Positions 16,946-25,456 of a DNA stretch of 64,000 nucleotides are shown one piece after another (position 1 is the first letter of the stretch; every line of letters begins with the position of its first letter). The position numbers and the translations under genes were made by a program. Below the pieces are notes generated by a model. The model saw only the letters and a program-made list of their open reading frames with translations. It was not told the DNA's origin and made no database searches. Location of the stretch: positions 62,001-126,000 of the forward strand of contig JASMMA010000001.1 in the NCBI GenBank assembly GCA_030748415.1. Direction: 5' to 3'. Origin of the DNA: Planctomycetota bacterium. GTDB taxonomy: Bacteria > Planctomycetota > UBA1135.

Positions 16946-17039
16946 CGTTAAATGGAGGGGGCGTCAGCTCGGGCCGCTCATTCTCCCAACCGGCTCGATT
17001 TCACTCAAGAAATGGCCCCTTTTTCGACGAAAGAGGGGG

Positions 17040-17552
17040 GTGCAAGCCCACCATCAAAACATTGCCCTCAAACTGAGCCGGAACCTTTCCGTGGTCAGTT
17101 TGCGTGTTTTGGGGCTCTCACTGCTTCTTTTTGGGCCTGCCATGGCCTCCTACCGCCTTGCTCCGGTGCATGGAGCCAGCATGGAGCCAACTCTCTGGGA
17201 CGGGCAAAGTGTGGTTTATCGGGAATCTACAGACATCCATTGGCGCCCCCGTCGAGGCCAAGTGGTTGTTTTTCATTCTCCCACCGAGCCTGGCCACCGT
17301 TATGTGAAACGCCTCATTGGCCTTCCAGGTGACGAAATCAAAATCTCCAGGGGAACGGTTTGGGTGAATGGGAAAAAGGCACCCCTTCCGCCGAGTGCCA
17401 TTGAGGCAGATCAATACTTGGCAACTCGTGTCCCCGAAGGAAGTTTTTTCGCCCTTGGTGACCACGCAAAGGTTTCCTTCGATTCCCGTAGTTTTGGTCC
17501 CGTTGCTATGAGCAACTTAGTGGGTCCCTTGGTGTATCCCCGGCACCCTTAG
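17040..17552 (+). CDS. lepB: signal peptidase I
   Basis: The start is uncertain. GTG 17040 gives 170 residues. The frame stays open back to TTG 16914, but that would overlap the divergent kinase-like gene. One membrane segment (LRVLGLSLLLFGPAMASY) is followed by the S26 catalytic signatures: Ser codon at 17178 in GASMEPTLWDG, and the Lys general base at 17307 in RYVKRLIGLPGDE. The protein ends with ALGDHAKVSFDSRSFGPV, a version of the box E GDN..S.DSR.wG motif with GDH in place of GDN. It cleaves signal peptides from exported proteins. It is short for a type I peptidase, and its stop overlaps the FAH gene by 4 bases. Confidence 0.88.
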   Translation: MQAHHQNIALKLSRNLSVVSLRVLGLSLLLFGPAMASYRLAPVHGASMEPTLWDGQSVVYRESTDIHWRPRRGQVVVFHSPTEPGHRYVKRLIGLPGDEIKISRGTVWVNGKKAPLPPSAIEADQYLATRVPEGSFFALGDHAKVSFDSRSFGPVAMSNLVGPLVYPRHP

Positions 17553-18406
17553 GAAACGGATTCCAAGAGTACGATTGGGTTGTTCAGTTCGATGAAGTCG
17601 TTGAGGGAAACTTTGACTTGATCGCCATCGGCTACCGGTCCCACGCCTTCAGGTGTTCCCAAGAAAACAATGTCGCCTGGCAGGAGAGGACACCAGCGAG
17701 AAATTTCCGATAGTGCGTCTTCGGGTTTCCACAAAAAATCGTCAAGGGAGGATTCTTGCTGTATTTTCCCATTCACTTCGCAACGAAGAGTGAGTTCATC
17801 CCAATTTGGAAGACCGTCAGCGGGCAACCAAACGGGCCCGATAGGACCAAAGGTGTGCAAGTTCTTGCACCGTAACCAGGGCCAACTTTGCTTTCGATCT
17901 TTTCCTTGAAGGTTTCGTGCAGTGAAGTCATTGCCAAGTGTGTAGGCGGCAATTCCTTCCCGGCAAGCATCTGGCGAAGCATTATGTAAGGGTGCTCCTA
18001 CGAGGGCCACTAACTCTGCTTCGTAATCCACTCTGGATTCCAACCAACTTGGAATCTGAATGGGTTCACCGGGACCGCAAAGAACATCGGGGAGCTTGGC
18101 AAACCAAATAAGTTCGCTCGGTGGTTCAAAACCAAATTCGCGCGCGTGCGCGGCGAAATTTTTTCCTAAGCAAAGGGCTTTCCCAGGTCGACCGGGTTGG
18201 AGAACCGGGGCCGCCATCAGTTCGGAGTTTGCAAGGGGAGCATTCTTTTGAATGCCTGCTCGCATTTCCGAGTCCAAAAACAAGGAGGCCAATTCACTTA
18301 ACCCATCTCGAACACCTGCTGCTGTCCAATCTTGCCATTCATTGTCCTCTCCCCAAAGCCACGCGGGATGGCCATCGGGGTGGAGGACTCGCTTGAGAGC
18401 CTTCAT
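17549..18406 (-). CDS. fumarylacetoacetate hydrolase (FAH) family protein
   Basis: About 285 residues from ATG 18406, which overlaps the upstream stop as ATGA. The C-terminal FAH fold is evident: CLGKNFAAHAREFG (start of domain), a metal-binding acidic set in RVDYEAELVALVG, AYTLGNDFTARNLQ, WLRCKNLHTFGPIGP, and the final GDIVFLGTPEGVGPVADGD. Family members act as acylpyruvases, oxaloacetate decarboxylases or 2-hydroxyhepta-2,4-diene-1,7-dioate isomerases, so the substrate cannot be told from sequence. It sits behind a secreted cyclase-repeat gene with no obvious pathway link. Confidence 0.88.
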   Translation of the reverse strand: MKALKRVLHPDGHPAWLWGEDNEWQDWTAAGVRDGLSELASLFLDSEMRAGIQKNAPLANSELMAAPVLQPGRPGKALCLGKNFAAHAREFGFEPPSELIWFAKLPDVLCGPGEPIQIPSWLESRVDYEAELVALVGAPLHNASPDACREGIAAYTLGNDFTARNLQGKDRKQSWPWLRCKNLHTFGPIGPVWLPADGLPNWDELTLRCEVNGKIQQESSLDDFLWKPEDALSEISRWCPLLPGDIVFLGTPEGVGPVADGDQVKVSLNDFIELNNPIVLLESVS

Positions 18407-19986
18407 TTTGTGGCGGCCAAAGCGGAAAGAGCATATGCGGTGCAAAGAACTGGGTTACCTTCCCACCATCGTTCCGCTTGGTCGTTCACCCAAGAGCCAT
18501 CTTCGTTTTGAAATTTCAAAAGTTGGGTTTGTAGCTCTGCGCGCCAATTGTGGGATTGGCCATCGCTTCCCTCGATGGTTTCTAACTTGGCAGCGGACAA
18601 GGCTTCAGCGAGAGAGAGGTAGTAGTAATAGAGACCTTGGAAACCAGCACGAGGGTCGCGCAAGGTGTCGAAGCCCGGGTTCACCTCCAAGGTCCAATGA
18701 TGACCTAACCATTGAACGACTGCCTCCACTCTTGGGTCTTCCGGCTGAAGTCCTGCAAAAATGTAACACTTGAGCAGGGCGTAAGTCATGGAGCCATAAG
18801 AGCGCGCAACAAGGCTCCCGTCATCCAATCGGACATAGCCCGCAGGTGAATCCCCGGGCATGTAAGTTGCGCCACCATCGTTTCCAGCTCGGACTTCTTC
18901 GCCAGTTCCAATTTTTTTATATGTCTTTGGGTTGGATTCTGAACGGTTTTGCGAGCGCTGAAGGAAAACGAGAGCTCGTTGGAATGCCGGATCTTCGGAA
19001 GTGGCGCCCGAGTCGTGGAGGGCCTGGAGGGCATACTGGAGATTCGAAAGGTCTGGCCGCAAGTCTCCGCCGTAACCAATGCCACCATAGTAGCGGTCAT
19101 TTTCAGAATAAGATTCACCCTCATCCGATTGAGTTGCGCGCAAGAAGTTGGCAGCATGACCAAGAGCATCTTGATCTTGTGCCCGTTCGCCCGCCGCCAA
19201 AGCCATCATGGCAACAGAGGTGACATACACCGGAAGCCGACCCCCATGGATGGAACCATCTTCCTTCTGCAAGGTTTTGAGGAAATCTAAGGTTTGATAA
19301 GCGGCATTCTGGACCTCTTGCGAATCTGATGCAAGAAGGGCGCGGGCAGCAAGGGCACTGATGCCGGGTTCGGGATGTCCGAAAATTTCCCAAAGGCCGC
19401 TTTCTCCTCTGGATTCCAGAAGGAATTGATTGCCTTTCTTTTGAGCCATCAAGAGGGAGTCAGCAGTCGGTGCTTGAATTGTTTTTCTTACTTTGGCCAA
19501 AAGGGCGCCCGCTTGGGCACAAGTTTCAGCGCGGAGACGAAGACCGGCCACCGGGGGAAGTTCTTGAAGCAAATCGATGGCTGGTTTTTCGCTTTGAGGG
19601 TTTACCCATGCCAACCAAGCCTCCTCGCCGGCTTGTTTTTTGAGACGCTGAATGGTTTTTGCGTATCTTTCCGTATCTAAAGAATGCAAAGCAAAGGCTG
19701 ATGCCGCATCTGTTGCCTTTGAATGGGATTCAGCATCTGCATGGGATGCCGCAATAAGCCACTCCGAGGCCAAGCGAATGAAGGGCCCGTCGTCTTCACG
19801 GTAAGCTCTCGGAGAATGGGCCATGGCGATAAGAACATGGGCAGTGTCTAGGCGGCTTCCGTAATTCCCATCGGGCTCTTGGGCGAGCCGGAAAGCAGCC
19901 AACTCCTGATCAAAAAGGTCCTTAATTGAAGGGCCCTGGGGAATGGAGCAGGGCAAAGCCAACAGAAGGGCGGAGAGTGTCAACAT
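18403..19986 (-). CDS. secreted prenyltransferase/squalene-cyclase-like repeat protein
   Basis: 527 residues with a signal peptide-like start (MLTLSALLLALPCSIPQG). It is built of alpha/alpha-toroid repeats: QEPDGNYGS near 37, ESGLWEIFGHPE near 200, LQKEDGSIHGG near 240, and FQNEDGSWVNDQAERWWEGNPVLCTAYALSAL at the C-terminus. These QxxDGSW-type motifs are shared by terpene cyclases and protein prenyltransferase beta subunits. No DxDD or DCTAE catalytic motif is seen, so I do not call it a hopene cyclase. Planctomycetes have many secreted proteins of this class with unknown roles. Confidence 0.78.
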   Translation of the reverse strand: MLTLSALLLALPCSIPQGPSIKDLFDQELAAFRLAQEPDGNYGSRLDTAHVLIAMAHSPRAYREDDGPFIRLASEWLIAASHADAESHSKATDAASAFALHSLDTERYAKTIQRLKKQAGEEAWLAWVNPQSEKPAIDLLQELPPVAGLRLRAETCAQAGALLAKVRKTIQAPTADSLLMAQKKGNQFLLESRGESGLWEIFGHPEPGISALAARALLASDSQEVQNAAYQTLDFLKTLQKEDGSIHGGRLPVYVTSVAMMALAAGERAQDQDALGHAANFLRATQSDEGESYSENDRYYGGIGYGGDLRPDLSNLQYALQALHDSGATSEDPAFQRALVFLQRSQNRSESNPKTYKKIGTGEEVRAGNDGGATYMPGDSPAGYVRLDDGSLVARSYGSMTYALLKCYIFAGLQPEDPRVEAVVQWLGHHWTLEVNPGFDTLRDPRAGFQGLYYYYLSLAEALSAAKLETIEGSDGQSHNWRAELQTQLLKFQNEDGSWVNDQAERWWEGNPVLCTAYALSALAATK

Positions 19987-20038
19987 GGGGATAGCCTAAC
20001 GGATTGGACCGCAGGGAAGTTCAAGACGCTGGCGTGAA

Positions 20039-20362
20039 CTAGTCAGCAGCAGCTAGGCGAACTGCAGTCCCGTAAGCCAAAACTTCTGCGGCACCTTGCA
20101 TCACTTGGGCAGAAGAAAAACGCACCATGACTACGGCGTCTGCCCCGAGAGCAACCGCTTGCTCCTTCATACGGTCGACAGCTTGCTCGCGGGATTCTGC
20201 AAGAACTTTGGTGTATTCATCCACCTCACCGCCAAAGATGTTTCGAAAGACCGCACTGATGTCTTTTCCAAGGTGACGAGCGCGAATGGTATTGCCCCGT
20301 ACGAGTCCGAGGATCTCAGTGGTCTTTCGATTGGGTACGTTTTCAGCTGTGGAAAGAATCAT
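20039..20362 (-). CDS. YbjQ/UPF0145 family protein
   Basis: 107 residues from ATG 20362, which overlaps the anti-sigma stop as ATGA. A longer frame exists, but its extra 29 residues are unlike the family. It has the family pattern: ILGLVRGNTIRARHLGKDISAVFRNIFGGE, then a helix rich in ESREQAVDRMKEQA, then ALGADAVVMVRFSSAQVMQGAAEVLAYGTAV. Family function is unknown; some members are shown as heavy-metal-binding. It forms an operon with an ECF sigma factor and its anti-sigma factor. Confidence 0.85.
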   Translation of the reverse strand: MILSTAENVPNRKTTEILGLVRGNTIRARHLGKDISAVFRNIFGGEVDEYTKVLAESREQAVDRMKEQAVALGADAVVMVRFSSAQVMQGAAEVLAYGTAVRLAAAD

Positions 20363-20829
20363 CGTTTGACTTGGCGGTAAGGGTCCTTGCGGCGGACACG
20401 GAGTTGTTCCACTAGGGTACGAAATCCAATGAGAAGGATGCCACCCCAAAGGCCGACAATCGCAAAGATTTCGAGATTGCTTTCTTCTTCAAGAACATCA
20501 GCAAAAATAATCCAGGTACAAAGTAGAAGACCCAGAGCCGTGAGGGTCCACCCTAACTTACCGAGAAAGTTAGGAAAGATGGTTCGCTGAAGTGCGGCAC
20601 GCTCAAAATCGGCAGGTTCGAGTAGGCGGGAGCTTTCAAAAGCAAGGCGTGTGCTCTCCAGGGATGACCATTCTTCAGAGCAGGGTTCACATTGCGAAAG
20701 GTGTTGGCTCAACCATCCTTCTTGTTCGGGAGAGCATTCTCCGTCGGAGCGAGCATTCAGCCAGAGTTCGACCTGTTCGCAATCTTTTGGCGGCCAAAGC
20801 GGAATGGAGTGGGGGTTTTCAGAGTTCAT
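20359..20829 (-). CDS. anti-sigma factor with zinc-binding domain
   Basis: 156 residues. The N-terminal ASD-like zinc finger is HLSQCEPC (His43, Cys47, Cys50) in a helical domain. Two membrane segments follow (LGWTLTALGLLLCTWIIF and IFAIVGLWGGILLIGF). This matches membrane anti-sigma factors that hold an ECF sigma factor at the membrane. It overlaps the sigma gene upstream and the YbjQ gene downstream by 4 bases each. The C-terminal tail is short and basic, so there is little room for an extracytoplasmic sensor domain. The signal sensed is unknown. Confidence 0.82.
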   Translation of the reverse strand: MNSENPHSIPLWPPKDCEQVELWLNARSDGECSPEQEGWLSQHLSQCEPCSEEWSSLESTRLAFESSRLLEPADFERAALQRTIFPNFLGKLGWTLTALGLLLCTWIIFADVLEEESNLEIFAIVGLWGGILLIGFRTLVEQLRVRRKDPYRQVKR

Positions 20830-21428
20830 GCTGAATCCTTTGGAAGCAATTGGCGGAGCCGTTTTCGAGCGGTGGACATCCGGGACATGACAGTCCCGAC
20901 GGGAATCCCCAAAGAGTCGGCGATTTCACGATAAGTAAGGCCATCGAAATGTTTCAGGGTTAAGATTTCGCGGTCCGCCAAGGGAAGGCGGCTCAACGCA
21001 TGGGCAACCTTCTGACTGGCTTCATCTTTAGCCAGAAGTTCTTCCGGGAGTGGTGCAGAATGATCCACCGGCTCGGGCAAGGTAATGCCTTCTGGATTAG
21101 TGGCTTGAAGGGGAAGCGTCTGGCGGATTTTTCGGCGGCGAATGCGTTGAATGCAAGCATTGCGCAAAATGCGATAAAACCACGGGAAGAAGGGTTTGCC
21201 AGGAACAAATTGGTCCAGAGCTTTCCAGGATTTAAGGTAGGCTTCTTGAAGTGTTTCTAAAGCATCTTCGCGATTACCAAGAATACCAGTAGCCAAGGCC
21301 AGGCTTCGCGCCTGATGGCGGCTCGTAAGTTGGCCGAAAGCAGACCGATTCCCTTGAAGCGCACGCTCTAGGAGGGCTTGGTCTTCCATTTCGGGGGGTG
21401 CGCTAAGAGGCATACGAGGCTTATGCAC
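20826..21428 (-). CDS. ECF-family RNA polymerase sigma factor
   Basis: 200 residues. Sigma region 2 covers ~20-95 (NRSAFGQLTSRHQ, NREDALETLQEAYLKSWKAL, PWFYRILRNACIQRIRRRK) and region 4 covers ~140-195 (LSRLPLADREILTLKHFDGLTYREIADSLGIPVGTVMSRMSTARKRL). There is no C-terminal extension. It recruits RNA polymerase to a small regulon, probably including this operon. The first ATG (21428) was taken as the start; a Met at residue 14 is a possible alternative. Confidence 0.92.
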   Translation of the reverse strand: MHKPRMPLSAPPEMEDQALLERALQGNRSAFGQLTSRHQARSLALATGILGNREDALETLQEAYLKSWKALDQFVPGKPFFPWFYRILRNACIQRIRRRKIRQTLPLQATNPEGITLPEPVDHSAPLPEELLAKDEASQKVAHALSRLPLADREILTLKHFDGLTYREIADSLGIPVGTVMSRMSTARKRLRQLLPKDSA

Positions 21429-21443
21429 AGCTCAGTCTTTTAT

Positions 21444-22742
21444 TCATGAGATTTCCTCCAGATTTCGAACTACGCGAGCTGCAACCCCCGGCTGGGCAAA
21501 GAAAGGCAGAAGAGGTGCCAAAGATTCAGTAAATGAATTTAGCCCAGAAGGTGTCAGGAAATATGCAAGATCTTGAGCAAGAGCTTGAGGGGATAAGTTG
21601 CGACCCAAGTGTTCGGGAACGAGCTTACGGCCCGCAATAAGATTCAATGAGCCAATATGGGGAACGGCAAGAGCATGGCGAGCCATCCAATCACCCAAAC
21701 GCGACTCCACTCTGTAAACGACCACGGTGGGAACGCCACGAGCGGCAACCTCTAGAGAAGCAGTACCACTTGCAACCCACGCAGCTTTCAAATGCGGCAA
21801 GACAGAATAAAAAGAGCCAGGAGCAGGAAGAATTTGAACGGAGGAAGAGCTCAAAAGGGAATCCGCAACTTCCCATGCGGAGTCGCGGTTTAACGGAAGG
21901 ACAAATCGGGTTTTGGGATTCTCCTTTTGTAATAGTTCTGCAGCCTCCAAAAGCAGCGGGAGGTTCTGTCGAATCTCTCGCCTGCGGCTTCCAGGGAGAA
22001 GGCCTACCCAGTCCGAATGTTCAAGTATTTCATTTGGAACCGGAATCTCTTCGACTGAGGGAGATTCCATGCTGTCTCCTAAGGGGTGGCCAATGTAAAC
22101 CGGTTTCGCGCCCCGTTTTCGATACCAATCTTCTTCGAAAGGAAGAATGGTGAGGAGTCTGTCTGCCTTTTTGAAATCCTCTATCCGCCAAGGTGCCCAA
22201 CCCCAGAGTTGGGGCGCAACGAAATCCACAACAGGAACATTTGCGCGCTTGGCAATTCGGAGAAGGTGCCGGTTCAGGCCGGGATAGTCCACAAGAAGAA
22301 CCACATCAGGAGGGTTCTGATGAAGTTCTTTCGCGAAGCGGTAAACGCAACGAAAGAAGAGGGGGAGCTGTGCAGCGACATCACGGAATCCCATAACATT
22401 TAGATCAGCAAGGGGCTCCCAACAATCCAAGCCGGCATCTTTGAGCTTTTGACTTCCAAAGCCAACGGCAGTTACTTCTGGGTTTCGGTTTTGAAGTTCT
22501 TTAAGAATGCGCAAAGTGTGGGCTTCACCCGATGCATCACCGCACGAAATGAAGATACGGCGAAGAGGCTTTTGCGGCGGGTCATTTGATGCAGGAGTAG
22601 GTTTTTCTGAAAACGAAAGATTTGCGAATTCGGTCCGCCGTTTGCTCACTCGGGAAAAAGACCAAAGGTGTCGAGGGAGTGCCAAGAATAAATCAGCGCA
22701 AGCCAGGAAATATTCGCGAAGAGTTTCGAAGAGAGGAATCAA
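21444..22742 (-). CDS. lpxB: lipid-A-disaccharide synthase with N-terminal extension
   Basis: About 432 residues from TTG 22742, which overlaps the FGE-like stop as TTGA, like the ATGA junctions elsewhere. An ATG at 22826 would overlap that gene by 88 bases. The GT19 core starts near residue 63 (RIFISCGDASGEAHTLRIL) and has VDYPGLNRHLLRIA, PQLWGWAPWR, VYIGHPLGD, LLPGSRRREI and ASGTASLEVAARGVPTVVVYR. LpxB joins UDP-diacylglucosamine and lipid X to make lipid A disaccharide. The extra ~60 N-terminal residues contain a hydrophobic stretch (LIPLFETLREYFLACADLFL), perhaps a membrane contact. No other lpx gene is in the window. Confidence 0.88.
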   Translation of the reverse strand: MIPLFETLREYFLACADLFLALPRHLWSFSRVSKRRTEFANLSFSEKPTPASNDPPQKPLRRIFISCGDASGEAHTLRILKELQNRNPEVTAVGFGSQKLKDAGLDCWEPLADLNVMGFRDVAAQLPLFFRCVYRFAKELHQNPPDVVLLVDYPGLNRHLLRIAKRANVPVVDFVAPQLWGWAPWRIEDFKKADRLLTILPFEEDWYRKRGAKPVYIGHPLGDSMESPSVEEIPVPNEILEHSDWVGLLPGSRRREIRQNLPLLLEAAELLQKENPKTRFVLPLNRDSAWEVADSLLSSSSVQILPAPGSFYSVLPHLKAAWVASGTASLEVAARGVPTVVVYRVESRLGDWMARHALAVPHIGSLNLIAGRKLVPEHLGRNLSPQALAQDLAYFLTPSGLNSFTESLAPLLPFFAQPGVAARVVRNLEEIS

Positions 22743-23929
22743 CGGATGTCCATTGCGCAGCGAAAGCCGACATAGGAGAGTCGAGTGTTCATCGCGGGGA
22801 AAAGCCACCGGAAGTGAGCCTGGCATTTTGCAGGATCATCGCGCCAGCTGCCGCCCTTTACGACGGCCATAGTCTCGGACCCTGCGTTGCGAACAGGTTT
22901 GGCACGGTCAGAGCCCATGGGTTCTTCGTAAAGATCTGAAGTCCATTCCCGTACATTCCCGGTCATGCAAAGCAAGCCCTGTGGGGTACTGTCTTCGGTG
23001 AATTGTTTCGAGGGTAGAACATGCCCAGCACCGAAAGCTTGGCAGTTTATTTTGGATGCATCAAACAAATCGCCCAAGGGGTAGCGGCGTTGCGAGAAAC
23101 CCGTCGCGGCAACTTGCCATTCATTTTCTGTGGGGAGACGCTTCCCAATCCATTCGGCATATTGGGCGGCGGTGGACCAGGAAATTCCGGTGACGGGGTG
23201 TCCGGCATGGCCGTCTGGGAATAGGGGCGAACCATCTGAACTCCAGTGCCAAGTAGAGGGAAGGTGCTCTTCGCGGAGGGCGGGTGGTTGGGCGAGAAGG
23301 AAACGAGAGAATTCCGAGCAAGTGACTTCAAGTTTGTCCAGGTAAAAAGAAGAGACTTGGATTTCTCTCTCTTTCTGGAACTTTGGGTAACCCAAAAGGT
23401 AGCCCTCGGCTGATGCAAGGGTGTACTTGCCCGATGGGATAAGGGCCATGCCCGTGGGCGTTTTTTCGAAACCCTTCTGATATCTTTCGGGGTGGCGAAG
23501 CTTCTCTAGGGAATGAAAGGAGCGCTCCAGTTTTTTAGCTGCAACAGAAAAGGCGCGAGCGGCGCGAGAGCGTTTATAGAGTTCACTATTCCAGAAGAGA
23601 AAGAACTCTTGCCCCTCAAGGATGCGAGCCTGCTCGGCAGAATATTGAGACTCAGGGACGGCGCTGTCTTTGAACCAATCTAATAGTGGCCGCGGAGGAG
23701 GGGTGCCTAAAAGTGTTTCATCGCTTAGCCACTTTTCACATGTATTGTATTCTTCGAGAAGATCTTCGTAGCAGCGATCGCGGGTCGTTAGAGCGTTGTC
23801 GAAGCGCTTTTCTGCTCGGGCAACTTTTCGGTCCATTCGAGGATCCTGTCCCAAAAGAAGAGAAGGAAGGGCGATCGCCAGAAAAGCGACCGACAGCATT
23901 CTTTCCAAGATGGGTCGGGCTGGTAGCAT
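22739..23929 (-). CDS. secreted FGE-sulfatase (SUMF1-like) domain protein
   Basis: About 396 residues from ATG 23929. Starting there avoids overlap with the divergent kinase gene. A signal peptide or anchor (MLSVAFLAIALPSLLLGQ) follows. A helical region (~30-150) comes next, and then the FGE-like C-type-lectin fold: GMALIPSGKYTLAS, FYLDKLEVTCSEFSRFL, HPVTGISWSTAAQYAEWIGKRLPTENEW, LCMTGNVREWTSDLY, VVKGGSWRDDP and YVGFRCAMD. Such proteins range from formylglycine-generating enzymes to plain binding proteins. The paired active-site Cys of true FGEs cannot be confirmed. It is probably translationally coupled to lpxB. Confidence 0.82.
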   Translation of the reverse strand: MLPARPILERMLSVAFLAIALPSLLLGQDPRMDRKVARAEKRFDNALTTRDRCYEDLLEEYNTCEKWLSDETLLGTPPPRPLLDWFKDSAVPESQYSAEQARILEGQEFFLFWNSELYKRSRAARAFSVAAKKLERSFHSLEKLRHPERYQKGFEKTPTGMALIPSGKYTLASAEGYLLGYPKFQKEREIQVSSFYLDKLEVTCSEFSRFLLAQPPALREEHLPSTWHWSSDGSPLFPDGHAGHPVTGISWSTAAQYAEWIGKRLPTENEWQVAATGFSQRRYPLGDLFDASKINCQAFGAGHVLPSKQFTEDSTPQGLLCMTGNVREWTSDLYEEPMGSDRAKPVRNAGSETMAVVKGGSWRDDPAKCQAHFRWLFPAMNTRLSYVGFRCAMDIR

Positions 23930-23935
23930 TTTGTT

Positions 23936-24652
23936 GTGGCGAAAGAAACGCAAGCAGATTCGAGTGCAGAAGGGCTGGCATTCCAACCCGAGTGTCTGCT
24001 GAAGTCCGACCTCCTAGGCCGGGTGGAACGGGGTCATTCTAGCGGTGGCGGTGGCCAAAGCCGAACCCTTTGCCGCCGCGACATTTCTCAGGTCTCGTGG
24101 TGGCTTCGCCCGATTGCCGGTGCTTTGCTTCGCCGGGAAACTCGTGCACTTCGCCAGTTAAGTGGTTTGGCCGGAGTTTCTGATTTAGTTTCAGAATCTA
24201 GGACGAGTTTGCTCCGGACTTGGCTCTCAGGTTCCCCCATGCAAATCACCAAACCAAAAAGCCTGGCCTATTTTGAAAATGCGCGCCGCTTACTGGCTCA
24301 AATTCACCGCGCGGGGGTGGCTCATAATGATTCTGCAAAGGAGCCTAATTGGCTGGTATTAAAAAATGGAGAACCTAGCTTGATTGATTTTCAGCTTGCA
24401 ACCATTTCGAAACGCCGAGGGAAAATCTTCCGCATCTTGGCTCGGGAAGATATCCGACATTTACTTAAACACAAGCGTACTTATTGCCCCGACTCATTGA
24501 CTCCCCGAGAGCGAAAGATTTTGCAAACCCCTAGTCCACTTTCCTGGATATGGATGCGAACGGGGAAGCAAATTTACCTTTTCATGACTCGCCGTATTTT
24601 TGGGTGGCAAGATCGGGAAGGTGCAGGGGACCGAGGTGGGGTCAATCCTTAG
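23936..24652 (+). CDS. small Kdo/LPS- or RIO-like kinase
   Basis: 238 residues from GTG 23936. The catalytic loop HNDSAKEPN (His130, Asp132, Asn138) and the metal site LIDFQLA (Asp151) fit the lipopolysaccharide kinase/RIO-like group, unlike the related gene at 16.2 kb, where the Asp is missing. The N-lobe is short, with RDISQVSWWLRPIAGALLRRETRALRQL around 48-75. The C-terminal half is basic and tryptophan-rich, which suggests membrane association. It lies divergent from the FGE-like and lpxB pair, so phosphorylation of a lipid A or core sugar is plausible; this is inference. Confidence 0.72.
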   Translation: MAKETQADSSAEGLAFQPECLLKSDLLGRVERGHSSGGGGQSRTLCRRDISQVSWWLRPIAGALLRRETRALRQLSGLAGVSDLVSESRTSLLRTWLSGSPMQITKPKSLAYFENARRLLAQIHRAGVAHNDSAKEPNWLVLKNGEPSLIDFQLATISKRRGKIFRILAREDIRHLLKHKRTYCPDSLTPRERKILQTPSPLSWIWMRTGKQIYLFMTRRIFGWQDREGAGDRGGVNP

Positions 24653-24694
24653 CCTGGTATCAAAATCGCCGACCGGCGAAAAAAATTAAAGACT

Positions 24695-24928
24695 TCAGCC
24701 GCCCCCGTCAGGGCAGTCATTTTTTTGGGCACAAGCTTCGCTGGATTTTTTGTAATCAGTTTCGTAGAAACCAGAGCCCTTAAAAAGCAAACCGCCACCA
24801 GATCCGATAAGACGTTGCAGGGAAGAGTCTTTGCACTCAGGGCAGTCGGTTTCTGGTGTGGCACTCATGTTCTGAAAGAGTTCAAATTCGTGTCCGCACC
24901 CAATACACCGGTAATCGTAATGTGGCAT
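24695..24928 (-). CDS. FmdB-family zinc ribbon protein
   Basis: 77 residues. It begins MPHYDYRCIGCGHEFELFQNM, the standard start of FmdB-type zinc ribbons, and has a second knuckle CPECKD, so four cysteines can bind one zinc. The family is annotated as putative regulatory proteins on weak grounds. The tail is rich in Gly, Asp and Lys. Its start shares one base with the grpE stop, so it is the last gene of the chaperone operon. Confidence 0.88.
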   Translation of the reverse strand: MPHYDYRCIGCGHEFELFQNMSATPETDCPECKDSSLQRLIGSGGGLLFKGSGFYETDYKKSSEACAQKNDCPDGGG

Positions 24929-25449
24929 TAGGCAGAGTCCTCGTCAGGGGTTATAGGATTCAGAATGTTCACTTGAGCAGGTCGAAGGATTCGATTACCC
25001 ATTTTGTACCCCGTTCGGACTTTTTGGATTTGAGGCGACTCTAAGCCTTCTTTCTCAATCGTTTGAATAGCTTCGTGTATGGCTGGGTCAAATTTGTCTT
25101 CCGGTTCGGGATCAACGGCCTGGACACCAAAGCGGGTAAGAAGCATTCCTAGGGACATGTGAATGGCACGAACTCCTTGGGCGAATGGACCAGCATTCTT
25201 GTCCTTCTCTAGCTCCGCTGGCATTGCTTCTAGGGCCAATTCAAAGTGGTCCAGAATCATGACCACTTCGCTCAACAAAGCTTCAGTGCGCGCGCGGGTT
25301 CGCTCCTCGACATCGGAATCCAAGCGCTTGCGCATGTTTTGCATATCCGCTTGGGCTCGAAGAGCGCGGTCTTGCCAATCTTCAAGAGTTTCGGTTTCTT
25401 CAGCGACCTCTTCAGTTTCGGCTTCAGGTTCTTTTTCTTCTTCAGTCAT
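24928..25449 (-). CDS. grpE: nucleotide exchange factor GrpE
   Basis: About 173 residues from ATG 25449 (MTEEEKEPEAE), 7 bases after the dnaJ stop. The longer open frame runs into dnaJ and is rejected. A Glu-rich N-terminus is followed by a long coiled coil (WQDRALRAQADMQNMRKR) and the beta-wing head domain ending GYKMGNRILRPAQVNI. GrpE releases ADP from DnaK and so works with DnaJ encoded next to it. dnaK itself is not in this cluster. Confidence 0.94.
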   Translation of the reverse strand: MTEEEKEPEAETEEVAEETETLEDWQDRALRAQADMQNMRKRLDSDVEERTRARTEALLSEVVMILDHFELALEAMPAELEKDKNAGPFAQGVRAIHMSLGMLLTRFGVQAVDPEPEDKFDPAIHEAIQTIEKEGLESPQIQKVRTGYKMGNRILRPAQVNILNPITPDEDSA

Positions 25450-25456
25450 CACGGAA

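Noticed and set aside
18403-19986. Squalene-hopene cyclase
   Set aside because: Toroid repeat motifs are present, but the DxDD acid motif is not seen and the protein has a signal peptide, so only the repeat class is called.
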